Source of the DNA: Calditrichia bacterium
Lineage (GTDB): Bacteria; Calditrichota; Calditrichia; RBG-13-44-9; J075
Direction of reading: 5' to 3'
Assembly (NCBI GenBank): GCA_028284905.1
Contig: JANQQU010000022.1
Coordinates: forward strand, 186,001-250,000
DNA length: 64,000 nt
In this document: piece after piece, positions 8,386 to 17,285 of the stretch
Layout: each line of letters opens with the position of its first letter
Position numbering within the stretch: position 1 is the first letter of the stretch
Notes under the pieces: model-generated
The model's database searches: none
Told to the model about the DNA's origin: nothing
The model's input: the letters and a program-made list of their open reading frames with translations, nothing else
Position numbers and translations under genes: made by a program

Positions 8386-10299
8386 ATGCGGTTAAGAGAC
8401 ACACTAATTCTGCTGGTAATTTGCCTGTTTGCCGGCTGTACAACCACGGAGGTGCGGGAAGTACCTGAATACTCAATCGAGCAGTTTATGAATACGATCT
8501 CGATTGGTGGCAGTTCATTTTCCCATGATGAATCCAAGTTGCTTTTCACCAGTGATAAAAGTGGAATATTTAATGCTTACACGATTTCCCTGGAGAGTGG
8601 CGAAACGACACAAATAACCAATTCCGATAGTAATTCCATTTTCATACTCTCCTATTTCCCAACGGATGATCGCTTCCTTTATCGCAGTGATAAAGGGGGG
8701 AATGAGATTTGGCATATTTATATGATGGATGAAAATGGCGAATCGCGGGATCTGACCCCGGAAAAGGAAGCGCGGGCGACATTTGTGCGCTGGAGTTTTG
8801 ATGATCAGAGTTTCTATTACCAAAGCAATAAAAGAGATCCGCGCTATATGGATTTATACCAGATGGATATTAATACACTGGAATCCAAACTGGTCTATGA
8901 GAATGCCGACGGCTACAATCTTGGCGCCGTTTCAGACGATCATAAATTGTTGGCGCTTAATAAAACAATCACCCGTATGAATTCTGATATGTATTTGTAT
9001 AATCTCGAGAGCAAAGAGATTAAACATCTTTCAGCGCATGAAGGTGATGTTAATTATTTCCCGGTTACCTTTAGTAACGATTCCCGTTACCTCTATTTTT
9101 TAACTGATGAGAATAGCGAATTTACATATTTTAAAAAAATGGATATTGCCAGTGGTGAAAGCGAAATCGTTGAAAAAACCAACTGGGACATTATGTATGG
9201 TTATTTTTCCCGCAATGAAAAATACCGGGTTATTGGTGTCAACAATGATGCCAAGACTGATATCAAAGTCTATAATACTGAAGATGACAGTGAGGTTAAA
9301 TTACCGAAATTGCCGGATGCCGATATTACCTCGGTGAATATTTCCCGCGGGGAAAATATCATGTCATTTTATGTAAACGGTTCTCGTTCTCCGAATGATT
9401 TGTGCATTTATAATTTCAAAACCGGCGAATACAAAAAGTTGATCGAATCCATGAATCCGGAAATTAACAGTGAGGATTTAGTGGATGGTGAAGTGATCCG
9501 ATTTAAATCTTTTGACGGATTGGAAATCCCCTCTATTCTCTACAAGCCTCACCTGAAGCCCGGCGAGAAAGCCCCTGCGCTTTTATGGATTCACGGTGGC
9601 CCTGGCGGCCAGTCCCGTATTGGCTATAATCCCTTGCTACAATACTTAGTGAATCATGGCTATGTTGTCCTGGCCGTTAATAATCGTGGCAGCTCAGGTT
9701 ATGGAAAAACGTTCTTTCAGGCAGACGACCTGAAGCATGGTGATGCTGACCTTGATGATTGCGTTGAATCGAAAAAGTTTCTCATCGAAACCGGCTATGT
9801 TGATCCGGATAAAATCGGGATTCTCGGCGGTAGTTATGGTGGTTATATGGTTCTGGCTGCACTGGCATTTCGCCCGGATGAATTCGCAGTTGGCGTAGAT
9901 ATTTTTGGTGTTTCTAACTGGCTGCGTACTTTGAAGAGCATTCCACCCTGGTGGGAGGCGTTCCGTGAAGCGCTTTATAAGGAAATGGGTAACCCGGAAA
10001 CCGATGAGGAATATCTGCGGAAAATTTCGCCGCTGTTTCATGCCGACAAGATTCGTAAACCGTTAATTGTTTTGCAGGGTGCGAATGATCCTCGCGTATT
10101 AAAAGTCGAATCGGATGAAATTGTCGAAGCCGTAAAACAAAACGGTGTACCTGTGGAATATGTCGTATTTCCCGATGAGGGGCATGGATTTGCGAAAAAA
10201 CATAATCGTATTACCGGCTATAAAGCTATTCTGGAATTTGTCGATGAGCACCTGAAAGGTGAGAAGAATACTGTTGATATCAATCAGGAAAAAAGATAA
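8386..10299 (+). CDS. S9-family serine peptidase, lipoprotein
   Basis: A prolyl-oligopeptidase-like peptidase of 637 residues. The signal sequence ends in the lipobox LFAGC (Cys about residue 18), so it is probably lipid-anchored. Residues about 35-370 form a propeller of WD40/TolB-like blades (LLFTSDKSGIFNAY and similar). The C-terminal alpha/beta hydrolase domain has LLWIHGGPGGQ, the nucleophile in GGSYGGYM (Ser483), GANDPRV (Asp568) and DEGHGF (His600). All three triad members are present. Likely role is cleavage of peptides in the periplasm; substrate unknown. GAGGAG (8372-8377) lies 8 bases before the ATG. Confidence 0.9.
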   Translation: MRLRDTLILLVICLFAGCTTTEVREVPEYSIEQFMNTISIGGSSFSHDESKLLFTSDKSGIFNAYTISLESGETTQITNSDSNSIFILSYFPTDDRFLYRSDKGGNEIWHIYMMDENGESRDLTPEKEARATFVRWSFDDQSFYYQSNKRDPRYMDLYQMDINTLESKLVYENADGYNLGAVSDDHKLLALNKTITRMNSDMYLYNLESKEIKHLSAHEGDVNYFPVTFSNDSRYLYFLTDENSEFTYFKKMDIASGESEIVEKTNWDIMYGYFSRNEKYRVIGVNNDAKTDIKVYNTEDDSEVKLPKLPDADITSVNISRGENIMSFYVNGSRSPNDLCIYNFKTGEYKKLIESMNPEINSEDLVDGEVIRFKSFDGLEIPSILYKPHLKPGEKAPALLWIHGGPGGQSRIGYNPLLQYLVNHGYVVLAVNNRGSSGYGKTFFQADDLKHGDADLDDCVESKKFLIETGYVDPDKIGILGGSYGGYMVLAALAFRPDEFAVGVDIFGVSNWLRTLKSIPPWWEAFREALYKEMGNPETDEEYLRKISPLFHADKIRKPLIVLQGANDPRVLKVESDEIVEAVKQNGVPVEYVVFPDEGHGFAKKHNRITGYKAILEFVDEHLKGEKNTVDINQEKR

Positions 10300-10327
10300 T
10301 ATTCTTTCAGATGATTTTTTATAATAC

Positions 10328-10366
10328 GAAAGCGCCCGGTAGTTAACTGCCGGGCGCTTTCTTTTG
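10328..10366. terminator. Bidirectional terminator between convergent genes
   Basis: AGCGCCCGG (10331-10339) pairs with CCGGGCGCT (10350-10358). It has an A-run on the left and TTTCTTTT on the right, so it can stop both the S9 peptidase (+) and the barrel gene (-). Confidence 0.88.
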
Positions 10367-10399
10367 AGGCATGTGGAGGAGAGTGTAAACATTACCTGA

Positions 10400-11026
10400 T
10401 TAGAGATTGATACCCAGGGTAAACTTGATGTCCCGGGTTTTCAAACTTGCATCTTCCGTGCCGGGATCTTTAATAATATTGGTCAATCCATGGCCGTAAT
10501 TTACACTGGCTGTCAGCGAGCGTTCACCCAGGGGGATAATAACACCGCCACCGACATTAATCCCCAAATTGGTTGATTTCAGGTCGTCCTTAATATCGGT
10601 TTCTTCCTCGCTGGTTTCTCCATTAATGGTACTGGAAAATTCCCGTTTAGCCGACAGTAGGATGCCCAGGGAGGCGCCGGCATTCAGAAATGGCACAACT
10701 TTTCCTTTACCGAAAGTGTACTTGCCCTGCACGGGAAAGGCGAGATAGCCAAGCTTATACATATTCTTGGTCGAATATTCATAACCTTCCTCGCTGGCGG
10801 TACGGCCACTCTCCCCGCCACTGCCGATATACATGGCGCCGGTTGTGATACTGGTATTCTCTTCAGAAATCGGAATATCGCGCATTACGCCGAATATTGG
10901 ACAGAAGATACCATCCAGACCATCACCACCATCATCCAGGCAGGCCCAGTTGAATCCGCCGAATACTTCAGTTTGCGCAGTTAAGCAGCCGCTGATAAAC
11001 ATTAACAAAATCATTACACGTTTCAT
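10400..11026 (-). CDS. Small outer-membrane beta-barrel protein
   Basis: A 208-residue product with signal peptide MKRVMILLMFISGCLTAQ and alternating amphipathic strands (GKYTFGKGKVVPFLNAGASLGI, LGINVGGGVIIPLGERSLTASVNYGHGL), ending in a strand-like LGINL. It resembles the 8-strand OmpX/porin-family barrels. The SGC could be a lipobox, but LTAQ is an equally good signal peptidase I site. ATG 11026 is selected because AAAAGGAG lies 6 bases upstream; the ATG at 11050 would lack one. A promoter-like TTGCAC-18-TATGAT (11046-11075, minus) sits very close to the start. Function unknown beyond the envelope location. Confidence 0.75.
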   Translation of the reverse strand: MKRVMILLMFISGCLTAQTEVFGGFNWACLDDGGDGLDGIFCPIFGVMRDIPISEENTSITTGAMYIGSGGESGRTASEEGYEYSTKNMYKLGYLAFPVQGKYTFGKGKVVPFLNAGASLGILLSAKREFSSTINGETSEEETDIKDDLKSTNLGINVGGGVIIPLGERSLTASVNYGHGLTNIIKDPGTEDASLKTRDIKFTLGINL

Positions 11027-11121
11027 TTCATTCTCCTTTTGAATAATCATAATCGTTACGAATAAGATCGTGCAATGATAGGGAAAAGGATGTGAGGATG
11101 AAACTCCATGAAGATGGGGGG

Positions 11122-11157
11122 ATAAAAAAATCCCTGCGCTATAGGAACGCAGGGATT
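11122..11157 (-). terminator. Terminator of the PQQ-propeller gene pair
   Basis: On the minus strand AATCCCTGCG pairs with CGCAGGGATT (11148-11157 with 11129-11138) and is followed by a run of seven T. It lies 30 bases past the stop of the 11187-12635 gene. Confidence 0.85.
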
Positions 11158-11186
11158 GGAAAAACGAATAAAGGAAAAAGTAAGTC

Positions 11187-12635
11187 TTATTGATTGGCTA
11201 TTGCGAACAGCGTCGTACGGCTGGCGATATAAAGCACGCCATTTTCTGCAATCGGTGTCGAGTAAACTGCGCTACCCATATTCACTTCGTATAGTTCTTC
11301 CATCTCTTTAGAGGCTTTTAATACGACAACATCACCATCCTCATCGCCGAGGTAAACCTTACCATCAACAACATATGGGGAGCCCCAGATGGCTGCAAAT
11401 GTATCATACGTCCAGTGTTTTTCGCCGGTTTTCAGATCCAGACAATAGAGAAAACCACTGAGGTCGGAAATGAACATCAGATCGCCGGTAATGGCAGGAG
11501 TAGACATTGTTCTGTTGAACTCCTCGCCTGACAGGTGCCAAACAACCGCACTTTTGTCCAGTTCGCCGCTTTTGCCGGCAGGCGCTAAAGCCCACATGTG
11601 GCCGGGTGCTTCGCCGTGCTCCGGATCCTGACCAACACCGATATAGACGATGTCATCGAGAATGACCGGGGTAGAAATCAGATTGTTTTTAGTGCCGGCA
11701 CCACCCAATTCCCAAACAGAGCCTTTCGGATTACAGTCAAACTTCCAAAGCAGTTTGCCGGTCTTTGGTTCGAAGGAGTAAAGGATACCATCACCACCGG
11801 GAAATACAACCTGCTCAACGCCGCCAATAGTGCCATAGGCCGGGTTGGACCAGGTGCCATGGAGAATGTTCTCGCCGGGAGAATTGTCTTCCCAAAGCAG
11901 TTCGCCGGTATTTTTGTCTACAGCGACAAAGCTTGGGGCATCAGGGGAGGGGAGAAGGATATGGCTTTCGTCAACACCATTACCGGTAACAGTATAAAGA
12001 ATGTCGCCAACGATAATCGGGCTGCCAGCTGCCAGGTTGTGCGGGAAAACGTCCCACTCGTCCATCATATCTACTTTCCAGATGATGTCAAAGTCGATTT
12101 CACTGGTTTCAGCTTCTTCTTTGTAAGGACCGTCATTTTCACCATCACGAAAACCTTCGGTATCGATACAAACAATTTCACAGCGATTGGATACATACCA
12201 CATGCGATCGCCTTCAATGTATCCGGTAGAACAGATGCCCTGCAAAGGCCAGTCGTTAACAATACCTGCCGGTAACTTCTCGTGGGTGGCCTGCCAAAGG
12301 AATTCGCCATCCGCTTCGTTGAAGACCAGGATGTTACCGCGGTCCCCGGTCAATTTCGGGTTGCGTTTGCCTTCGTTGTTGGAAGCGATGAAAATTTTGC
12401 CGCCGGTAATTAAGGGGTTCGTATAAGTTTGAGAACCAAGCTTTGCTGTCCACTTAATGTTTTTTCCGGTATCAGGATCCCACTCGGCAGGAATGTTAGT
12501 GTCGTAGGAAATCTGATTACGGGCCTGGTCGATGCCAAACATTACCGGTTTTTCTCCATCGCCTTCGTCCGGTCCCTTCGCAAAAAGGCTGGTCAGCAAT
12601 CCAAGAGTCGTTATTAACAGGATGAACTTCTTCAT
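11187..12635 (-). CDS. Exported PQQ-like beta-propeller protein
   Basis: A 482-residue secreted protein with a signal peptide (MKKFILLITTLGLLTSLFA) and about seven propeller blades. Typical repeats read G-x-V/I-hydrophobic-x-A-x(3)-G-x-L-L-W, for example FNEADGEFLWQAT, DKNTGELLWEDN, EPKTGKLLWKFD and DLKTGEKHWTYD. Such proteins act as periplasmic scaffolds or, rarely, as PQQ enzymes. I see no PQQ dehydrogenase active site and make no enzyme call. ATG 12635 has GGAGA 6 bases upstream. It is 60 bases downstream of a second propeller gene on the same strand, so the two are probably one transcript. Confidence 0.85.
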   Translation of the reverse strand: MKKFILLITTLGLLTSLFAKGPDEGDGEKPVMFGIDQARNQISYDTNIPAEWDPDTGKNIKWTAKLGSQTYTNPLITGGKIFIASNNEGKRNPKLTGDRGNILVFNEADGEFLWQATHEKLPAGIVNDWPLQGICSTGYIEGDRMWYVSNRCEIVCIDTEGFRDGENDGPYKEEAETSEIDFDIIWKVDMMDEWDVFPHNLAAGSPIIVGDILYTVTGNGVDESHILLPSPDAPSFVAVDKNTGELLWEDNSPGENILHGTWSNPAYGTIGGVEQVVFPGGDGILYSFEPKTGKLLWKFDCNPKGSVWELGGAGTKNNLISTPVILDDIVYIGVGQDPEHGEAPGHMWALAPAGKSGELDKSAVVWHLSGEEFNRTMSTPAITGDLMFISDLSGFLYCLDLKTGEKHWTYDTFAAIWGSPYVVDGKVYLGDEDGDVVVLKASKEMEELYEVNMGSAVYSTPIAENGVLYIASRTTLFAIANQ

Positions 12636-12695
12636 AAATATCTCCATAAATTATGTCTGGCTGCCCGATTACGACAACCTTTATTTCCGTCCGGG

Positions 12696-14936
12696 TTATT
12701 TGCTGGTTACTTTTAAATTATCATAATATACTTCCGTGTAGGACACGCCGTAAATTCCCGGGCTACCAACAGTAATCGGTTCCGGATCTTCTACAACAAG
12801 CGTCCAATCTGCAGGCTCCTCTTCGCCTTGCGGCCAAACTTTACCTTTTACATATGCTTTCCCATCTTTAAAATCTACATCCATCTTGATGGTATACCAT
12901 TTTTCAGTTTCCCAGGCATAGTCGGCCATACCCCGAATGCGGTTCTCTGAAGCCCAGGAGCGAATCTCCAGGCGTTGCTTCTTGCCATTGAGGTCCAGGG
13001 TATATCCATGGGAAATAAGGCCGGCATCGCCGCGCTTCCGCTTATACTTCTGAATCTTGGCGTCTACCTGCATCACGTAATTGGACATGTTGGCCGGGCC
13101 CACGTAAACGAGGTGCCGCTGGATGCCTTTATATGCCAACGGCTTGGCCAGCACCTTATTGCCATTCTCTTCTGTGCGAATAACGTATTTGCCCCCTGGG
13201 CTCTTAATGCTGCTTACTCCAATCCAGTGGGGAGGATTACTGTCATCTTCATAAGTTTCAAAATCTTCGCTCCAGGGTAATTCCGGGAATATACGCGCCC
13301 GGGCGGTACCTTTAACTTCTCCACTGGTTGCGGAGATTAATCCGGCAGTGCCCTTAACACTCTCAGCGACTTTTAGTTCGCCCTTATTGTTGATTTTGCC
13401 CAGATGCGCTGGTGCGCTCCATTTTACTTTCGCTTTACCCAGGGAACGTCCTTTTTCGTCAAAAGCATAAGCGGTGAACTTCACTTTTTTACCCGGGGTG
13501 AGATTGCTTTCCGCAGGAAGAATTTGAATATGCGCTACCGCTGCTTTTTTGTCTGCTTTACCGTCGTCTTCAACGACGATGCCCTGCGGCTTCTCAACTT
13601 TAAAATCCGCTGCCTTGTCGCCGATACAATAAAGGCCTTCTTCGGTGGCAAAAAAGATCCTGCCATATGCGACTGCCGGTGAGCCATAGATTTCCGCGTG
13701 GCGATCGCCGGCCGGCATTTTGATCTCTTCCTTGTCCAACTCAGTACATTCATTGTCGCTCGGAGAGAGAATCAGGAATTTACCATTCGTTTCGGTAACA
13801 TAAATTTTGTTATCAGCCCACACCGGCGAGCCTTTGCCAACGGTGCCGAGGCTATGTTGCCAGTAATTTTCGCCGGTTTCGGCATCGAGGGCAAACATGT
13901 TGGATGCATTGTCGATGTAATAAACCCGGCCATCATGATAAAGCGGGGAAGTGTAACCGATTTCAGCGTCAAAGCGCCAGAGTTCATGCGTTTTGGTAAT
14001 ATCACCTTTGCCACGGCCATCGATACAAACAATACGGCCCATTTTGCCTTCATCGATATTTTCTTCGCCATGTGCGGCATATACCCGATAGCCATCGACG
14101 AGAACAGAAGAGTTTAAACCGCGTTGGCTAAGGTGGAATTCCCAGACCTTTTCACCAGTGCGGGATTTCATTGCGTAAACATTACCATCGGCATTGCCGG
14201 CAATAAAGAGGCGCACACCGTCGATAACGGCAATAACCGGATTGGAATAGAGATTGGGAGCTTTAAACGGGCCCTTGCCAGGGGAAGCGATCCAGATCGT
14301 TTCTCCCGTTTTTTTGTTGAATGCAAAATGGCGGCTTTTCATCGGCTTTTGAGCACCCCAACTGGCGCTAACGAATCCAACGATCACCCGGTCTTCATCT
14401 ATAACCGGATTTGTGGTACGTCCGCCATAACCGGTGCGAGCGCCGAAATCTTCGATCATGGAATGCGACCAAAGGATTTTACCATCTTTGTCAAAACAAT
14501 TTAGAATACCGCCGGTGCCAATGGAATAAACATTGCCGGTTTCCGGATCACCAACCATACAGGCCCAGCCAATTCGGCTAAACGGCGCGTAGGTATTACG
14601 AACACTCTCCAGATGTTCCCAGAGTAATTCACCCGTTTCTGCGTCGAAGCAGGCAACGCGCTCTTTCATGGTAATTTCATCACCGGTACGGCCGATAACG
14701 TAAACCCGGCCATTCATTACAATTGGGGTGGAACGACCGACAAAATCCTGTCGCCAGATTAAATTCTCGCCCTCGGTAGACCAGGAAGAAACCAAATTTT
14801 TCTGATCTGATTGTCCGGTTTGATATTTACCGCGCCAGCTCGTCCAGTCCCCGCCATAAGTGGTTATTGTGAAGAGGGATAGTAGGAATAAGATGGATAG
14901 GCGCAACCATTTTGGGTTAGATTGCCAGGTATGCAT
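12696..14936 (-). CDS. Exported PQQ-like propeller protein with Big-like and concanavalin-like C-terminal domains
   Basis: A 746-residue secreted protein. After a signal peptide (hydrophobic about residues 12-29) comes a PQQ-type propeller to about residue 450 (FDAETGELLWEH, NKKTGETIWIAS, SRTGEKVWEFH, DAETGENYWQHS). A bacterial-Ig (Big_2-like) domain follows (about 465-555), then a beta-sandwich (about 560-746) resembling the LamG/DUF1080 glycan-associated fold. The motif WTSWRG near the mature N-terminus is common in planctomycete-type PQQ-like proteins. The C-terminal domain suggests polysaccharide or surface binding (inference). ATG 14936 follows GAGGAG. Probably co-transcribed with 11187-12635. 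Confidence 0.85.
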   Translation of the reverse strand: MHTWQSNPKWLRLSILFLLSLFTITTYGGDWTSWRGKYQTGQSDQKNLVSSWSTEGENLIWRQDFVGRSTPIVMNGRVYVIGRTGDEITMKERVACFDAETGELLWEHLESVRNTYAPFSRIGWACMVGDPETGNVYSIGTGGILNCFDKDGKILWSHSMIEDFGARTGYGGRTTNPVIDEDRVIVGFVSASWGAQKPMKSRHFAFNKKTGETIWIASPGKGPFKAPNLYSNPVIAVIDGVRLFIAGNADGNVYAMKSRTGEKVWEFHLSQRGLNSSVLVDGYRVYAAHGEENIDEGKMGRIVCIDGRGKGDITKTHELWRFDAEIGYTSPLYHDGRVYYIDNASNMFALDAETGENYWQHSLGTVGKGSPVWADNKIYVTETNGKFLILSPSDNECTELDKEEIKMPAGDRHAEIYGSPAVAYGRIFFATEEGLYCIGDKAADFKVEKPQGIVVEDDGKADKKAAVAHIQILPAESNLTPGKKVKFTAYAFDEKGRSLGKAKVKWSAPAHLGKINNKGELKVAESVKGTAGLISATSGEVKGTARARIFPELPWSEDFETYEDDSNPPHWIGVSSIKSPGGKYVIRTEENGNKVLAKPLAYKGIQRHLVYVGPANMSNYVMQVDAKIQKYKRKRGDAGLISHGYTLDLNGKKQRLEIRSWASENRIRGMADYAWETEKWYTIKMDVDFKDGKAYVKGKVWPQGEEEPADWTLVVEDPEPITVGSPGIYGVSYTEVYYDNLKVTSK

Positions 14937-15214
14937 ATGTGCTCCTCTCATATCATTGACAGTTCAAACGGATAATCGCATCGCAATATAGTAAGCGTAT
15001 ACTACAAACGTTAGTACTACTCGTATGTAAAGTAATTTGTTTCCATCGAAGGAAAATGTTGTCAGGCAGAAAGTATGATTGATGTGCAATGCTTTTGATA
15101 TCAAGATTCCTGATTCAAGTTGAGATTTTAAAAAACCGGAATAAGTTAAGGAATCACAATAGCATTTGCAAACGCTTTACAGAAGGGGAGCGGAAAGAAT
15201 TTTACGAGAGATGT

Positions 15215-15781
15215 TTAAAGTTGGCGGTTGCCCCATAAGGTGGCGAGGAATTTAGCGGGATCCCTTTCCTGCGCTGCCATTTTCGCGAAATCCGTATTGA
15301 GATATTTCGGATTTGGGCGATTGCCCACCCGGCCAAGATCAAGGCGGTCGGCATCCCAACAGGTCGCAATCGTCGGATCGGCATGATACAGCTGGTCGGT
15401 ATGTCCTTCACAGGCAGAATATAAGAGATCAAATTGCGCATCTGTGATTGTGAAAAACTTGTTCCGGCACTCTTTCGCAAACGCCGCGCCGCGTTGCCCA
15501 TGGCCAGGATCAAAGACCTCATTTACCCGGCGGGAATCATGAAAGAGCGCGAATAAACAGACAACGGTTTCATCCGCACCGCTGTCTTCGGCTATAAGTA
15601 AGCCGTTCCTGGCAACCCTGCGCCAATGATCCGGGCCATGCACAGAATATCGTTTTCTCTGTTGAAAATCTTTCGTGACCATCTCCCAGAGCTCAGCGAA
15701 TTGCTGATAGGCATCCTGATCCATTTTTTCCTGCCGGAAAATTTTTTGCAGCGCCCAGGCGATCGATTCGTTGATAGTCAT
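15215..15781 (-). CDS. HD-domain metal-dependent phosphohydrolase
   Basis: A 188-residue protein of the HD superfamily. The metal ligands are visible in order: HGPDHW (His48/His52), FHD (His81-Asp82), CEGHTD, and CWDADRLDLGRVG, in which the second Asp completes the set. The last motif is typical of small single-domain HD hydrolases acting on nucleotides or related phosphate esters; the substrate cannot be told. ATG 15781 has no clear ribosome-binding site. Met20 (15724) has AGGA 5 bases upstream and may be the real start. Neighbours are unrelated. Confidence 0.8.
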   Translation of the reverse strand: MTINESIAWALQKIFRQEKMDQDAYQQFAELWEMVTKDFQQRKRYSVHGPDHWRRVARNGLLIAEDSGADETVVCLFALFHDSRRVNEVFDPGHGQRGAAFAKECRNKFFTITDAQFDLLYSACEGHTDQLYHADPTIATCWDADRLDLGRVGNRPNPKYLNTDFAKMAAQERDPAKFLATLWGNRQL

Positions 15782-15810
15782 TGGTGAAGTATCCGGAGTG
15801 GAGCGAAAAG

Positions 15811-16026
15811 TTAGCCGCTATATTTAATAACAACGATGAGCATAATGGCAATGGTGATCATCAACAATATCCCCAGGATGAGCGGCATATTATCTTTCGG
15901 TGGTTTCTTGCCGGGGCGTTTTCCGCCTCTTTTCTCACGGATGCCCATAAATGCACCGGCCACAGAGCCTATATCATCTTTTTTGCTAAAATCCATGGGA
16001 AGCAGCGCTGCAAGGCTTGAATACAT
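15811..16026 (-). CDS. Small single-pass membrane protein, unknown
   Basis: A 71-residue ORF with a strong AAAGGAG 6 bases before ATG 16026. The N-terminal 45 residues are soluble and end in a very basic stretch (EKRGGKRPGKKPPKD). A membrane helix follows (about 47-68, MPLILGILLMITIAIMLIVV). The positive-inside rule puts the N-terminus in the cytoplasm. No family recognised. It lies 27 bases downstream of the next gene on the same strand and may be co-transcribed with it. Confidence 0.65.
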   Translation of the reverse strand: MYSSLAALLPMDFSKKDDIGSVAGAFMGIREKRGGKRPGKKPPKDNMPLILGILLMITIAIMLIVVIKYSG

Positions 16027-16053
16027 AATAACTCCTTTCGAATCACTGAAAAG

Positions 16054-16542
16054 CTAGAACAATCTTAATTGCTTCTTATGTCTTTTGCGCTTTTCTTCGA
16101 GGATTTGTTCCTCAATTGTCTTTTTTATGACGTCAATCGGGATTGTCTTCATGATATCCCCGGCACTATTGCATTCGCGAATCTCGCCTTCTGCTACATT
16201 ATGATTGCGAAAATAAGTAATTGCATCGGCCAGGCTGGAGACAGATTTTCTGTAGGTAAGCTGTGCGGAAGGCGGCGTTATAGCATACACCTGGAATTCT
16301 ATGCTGGTCGCATTGAATAAAGGCAGATCAAATGACACATGGCTCTTCGATGCTTTGGCCGCTTTAACATTGGGCGCTTTTACGACATAATAGCCACTGG
16401 CAATGTGGGATTTATAGTAATCCGCGTGATTTTTGCGTATCTCCGCTAATTTCTCATTTAGCTCATCCATGGTTTCTCCATTCACAATGAAGGAACCATC
16501 GAGCTTGGATAATGCAAAATATTTGAGATTACTTGCTGCCAT
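16054..16542 (-). CDS. Hypothetical protein with very basic C-terminus
   Basis: A 162-residue product that I do not recognise. It has no signal peptide or membrane helix. The N-terminal part looks alpha/beta (NLKYFALSKLDGSFIVNG, then a helix EKLAEIRKNHADYYKSH). The last 30 residues are a charged helix with a Lys/Arg-rich tail (EEKRKRHKKQLRLF) that could bind nucleic acid or a membrane. No clear ribosome-binding site precedes ATG 16542. Codon usage resembles the neighbours. Function unknown. Confidence 0.6.
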   Translation of the reverse strand: MAASNLKYFALSKLDGSFIVNGETMDELNEKLAEIRKNHADYYKSHIASGYYVVKAPNVKAAKASKSHVSFDLPLFNATSIEFQVYAITPPSAQLTYRKSVSSLADAITYFRNHNVAEGEIRECNSAGDIMKTIPIDVIKKTIEEQILEEKRKRHKKQLRLF

Positions 16543-16772
16543 TCATTTGATCCATCTGCTTAGTCGCTTAGAATAATGAAATATAATCTATTTTCCAGAA
16601 CGAATGTAAATTTTTTGTCACATTTTTGATTTTTGCGCCGTTGCCCGACAAATCAATTTTTAATAATAACCCCAAAGTTTTATTAACGTTGATGGGGAGA
16701 AATATCAGTTCAATAACTGCAAAAAATGTTTTACCTTGTAGAACTGTAGCGCATAAGAGAACAGAACTTATT

Positions 16773-17285
16773 ATGAATAAAATCATTATTGATGGATATA
16801 ACCTCCTAAAGTCCCGGGCATTCGCCGCTTCTTCAGAAATGAGCCTGGAAGCACAGCGGGATCATTTAATTCGGCTGCTGCGCGGATATGCGGCCCGGCA
16901 ACGCCGTAAAATAACGATTGCGTTCGATAACGCGCTTTTCCCCGGGCAGCATACCCATCAGGAAGGGCGTGTAAAGGTCGTTTTTAGCCGCGCCGGCCAG
17001 GAAGCGGATGAGGTTATTAAGCGATTCATTCGCAAGGAAAAGGATAAAAAGGGATTAATCGTAGTATCATCCGATCGGGAAATTCAATTTACCGCACGGG
17101 ACCACGGTGTTAAAGTCATCAGCAGCGAAGAATTTAGTGGGCAGATAAAACAGTCACCGATAGCCAAAAAACGCAAACGCCAAAGCGACTTGCCAGCGGC
17201 ATCCGGTAAGTATGGTGCGAATATCAGCGAGAAGGAAGTTCAATACTGGAAAAAGCTTTTCGAAGAAGGAAAACCAGATGATTAA
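16773..17285 (+). CDS. YacP/Rae1-like NYN-domain ribonuclease
   Basis: A 170-residue NYN (PIN-like) domain protein. It opens IIIDGYNLLKS with the first acidic ligand, then has TIAFDNALFPG (family: T-V-V-F-D), AGQEADEVIKRFI and IVVSSDREIQ, the conserved acidic set of YacP proteins. Bacillus Rae1 of this family cleaves mRNA in the ribosome A site; that role here is by homology only. A Lys/Arg-rich C-terminal tail (KKRKRQ) follows the domain. ATG 16773 is chosen because the protein then starts as in the family. Its last codons overlap the start of the kinase gene, so the two are translationally coupled. Confidence 0.85.
   Translation: MNKIIIDGYNLLKSRAFAASSEMSLEAQRDHLIRLLRGYAARQRRKITIAFDNALFPGQHTHQEGRVKVVFSRAGQEADEVIKRFIRKEKDKKGLIVVSSDREIQFTARDHGVKVISSEEFSGQIKQSPIAKKRKRQSDLPAASGKYGANISEKEVQYWKKLFEEGKPDD

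Noticed and set aside
11046-11075. Promoter TTGCAC-18-TATGAT (minus) for the small barrel gene
   Set aside because: The match is fair, but the predicted start would fall on the ribosome-binding site, so I mention it only in the gene entry.
11598-12275. 225-codon plus-strand open frame
   Set aside because: It is antisense to the well-supported PQQ-like protein (11187-12635) and its translation shows no signal peptide, motif or ribosome-binding site.
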